A stretch of DNA of 5,908 nucleotides from Planctomycetota bacterium (GTDB lineage Bacteria; Planctomycetota; UBA1135; UBA2386), in assembly GCA_003235605.1 (NCBI GenBank), contig QJVU01000573.1, forward strand, positions 1-5,908, in the 5' to 3' direction. Positions 4,963-5,908 of the stretch are shown here, piece by piece (within the stretch, counting starts at the first letter, position 1; every line of letters starts with the position of its first letter). A model generated the notes under the pieces. It was given only the letters and a program-made list of their open reading frames with translations. It ran no database searches and was not told where the DNA came from. The position numbers were made by a program, and so were the translations under genes.

Positions 4963-5908
4963 TTATCTCCCTTCCGGCTTCTGTTTCACAGCTCGCAGAA
5001 CCACCCGCTTGTCTCGCAGGCCGGACTCGGGCACGACGAGGTCGTCCGTCGTCCACGGGATCTTGCTGCGGTTCACGAACCGGTAGGTGCCCGGAGCGAC
5101 TCCTGGGATCTCGAACGTGCACCTCTCGCCGTGGCGGTGCACCGGCCCCCAGATGTAGTGGCCGTGGTCCTGAAACACCAGCCACGTGGGCCGATGCCTG
5201 GTGGCGAGCTTCTTGCCAGCCTCGTCCAGGCCGCTCACGTCGTATTCCACCTCGCCAACGATCTCGATCACGGGCACGGCGCGGATTCTCACCGTGGCGG
5301 CCGAATCGCCATACAGGTTGATGTTCGTGGGTGGGAACACCCAGCTGGCCTGACGGCCGGCGCCAGCGCGCACGCGGTAGCGACCTTCCGGGAGGTTCTC
5401 CAGCAGGACGCTGCCGGTGGCATCGGTGATGGCTTGGATCTTCACATGGCCTTGTCGCCGGCCCTGCGTGGCAAGCTGGCTGCTGACCTCCACCAGCAGG
5501 CCAGGCAACGGGTTGCCCGCCGGATCCGACACTTCGATGCGGCCCCTTGCCGGCGTGACATCCAGGTGCAGCGTCTCCTGGCCACCGTCCCTGACCGTGA
5601 TCTGCCCCTCCCAGAGATGGTTCATGACGAGGCCGGCGGTGGGCATCCCCACTCCGATCCAGTGCCTGCCGTCCGCCAGCCCTGAGAGCGCGAAGCTGCC
5701 AGTGGCGTCCACCGTCGCGTGGCGCCCACCGGACCAGGTCTCCACCCAGGCTCCCACTGCTGGCCTGCCGCCGATGTGGACGGTACCCACGAGGCTGCCC
5801 CGCCCCCTCGACTGGGTGTCGTCGCTCACCTCCATGTGGAGGAACGTCGTGGAGCCAGCGGTGACCGTGACCTCGCGCCGGGCTCGGGAGCGGAACGGGG
5901 TGCCGCCG
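4963..5908 (-). CDS. Secreted multi-domain protein with carboxypeptidase-regulatory-like beta-sandwich repeats, N-terminus outside window
   Basis: The minus-strand frame is open from the window's right edge to TAA at 4963-4965, giving 314 visible residues. The ATG at 5833-5835 is internal: codons upstream encode R-E-V-T-V-T-A-G-S-T-T-F-L-H, the usual end of a preceding beta-sandwich domain. Counting from that Met, one domain spans about 13-66 (G-S-L-V-G-T-V ... T-V-D-A-T-G-S-F-A-L-S-G-L-A-D-G), a second about 97-160 (G-R-I-E-V-S-D-P-A-G-N-P-L-P-G ... T-D-A-T-G-S-V-L-L-E-N-L-P-E-G-R-Y), and a divergent third about 180-290 ending in a basic tail. The x-D-x-x-G-x-F/V-x-L-x-x-L-x-x-G-x-Y pattern is the hallmark of CarboxypepD_reg/SdrD-B-like folds, used in surface or secreted proteins. 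No catalytic motif is seen. It converges on the thioredoxin-like gene with an 8-base gap and no terminator. Confidence 0.7.
   Translation of the reverse strand, partial: GGTPFRSRARREVTVTAGSTTFLHMEVSDDTQSRGRGSLVGTVHIGGRPAVGAWVETWSGGRHATVDATGSFALSGLADGRHWIGVGMPTAGLVMNHLWEGQITVRDGGQETLHLDVTPARGRIEVSDPAGNPLPGLLVEVSSQLATQGRRQGHVKIQAITDATGSVLLENLPEGRYRVRAGAGRQASWVFPPTNINLYGDSAATVRIRAVPVIEIVGEVEYDVSGLDEAGKKLATRHRPTWLVFQDHGHYIWGPVHRHGERCTFEIPGVAPGTYRFVNRSKIPWTTDDLVVPESGLRDKRVVLRAVKQKPEGR

Noticed and set aside
4535..5185. 216-residue minus-strand open frame across the convergent junction
   Set aside because: It overlaps the 3' part of the thioredoxin-like gene and the end of the minus-strand beta-sandwich gene in other frames and shows no domain.
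5131..5685. 184-residue plus-strand open frame
   Set aside because: Antisense to the beta-sandwich protein gene, whose domain pattern is clear; the plus-strand translation shows no coherent motif.

Overview
This is a GC-rich, densely packed bacterial window. Genes are joined by 4-base stop/start overlaps (ATGA, GTGA, possibly CTGA), and G or C dominates third codon positions. The mix of a TMTC-like GT-C membrane glycosyltransferase, an exported thioredoxin-like protein with a helical tail, and a secreted protein built from carboxypeptidase-regulatory-like beta-sandwich domains suggests a Planctomycetota-type or similar environmental lineage. That placement is an inference from gene style; there is no rRNA or other marker gene.

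Layout. Bases 1-406 hold the 3' end of a MATE-family multidrug/cation antiporter. A 56-base gap with two adjacent hairpins follows. Next are a FabZ-like hotdog dehydratase (463-939), a large GT-C-type membrane glycosyltransferase with a soluble C-terminal domain (1026-2870, probably starting further upstream), and a pterin-4a-carbinolamine dehydratase (2867-3184, ATGA overlap). A 127-base intergenic region then carries a weak promoter candidate, a small UUCG-loop hairpin and a ribosome binding site. It leads into a second, two-gene unit: a 1-Cys (Prx6-type) peroxiredoxin (3312-3947) and an exported thioredoxin-like protein (3944-4954, GTGA overlap). A convergent minus-strand gene for a multi-domain beta-sandwich protein fills 4963 to the window edge and is cut by it.

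The main discovery is in the thioredoxin-like gene. Its frame is interrupted once, by TGA at 4229-4231, exactly where the first cysteine of a CxxC active site belongs, giving Y-W-P-[TGA]-P-P-C. The same frame continues for 241 codons with thioredoxin features, including the second active-site Cys and the cis-Pro motif (F-P-T). Immediately 3' of the TGA, bases 4239-4266 fold into a hairpin with the geometry of a bacterial SECIS element. The best reading is a UxxC selenoprotein translationally coupled to a peroxiredoxin. A recent nonsense mutation or sequencing error is the main alternative. Other genes in the window end normally at TGA, so a general recoding of TGA is unlikely.

Working together: the peroxiredoxin and the thioredoxin-like protein form a plausible peroxide/thiol redox unit, though one is probably cytosolic and the other exported. 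The upstream MATE, dehydratase and glycosyltransferase genes hint at envelope lipid or glycan work, but no pathway can be assigned from this window alone.
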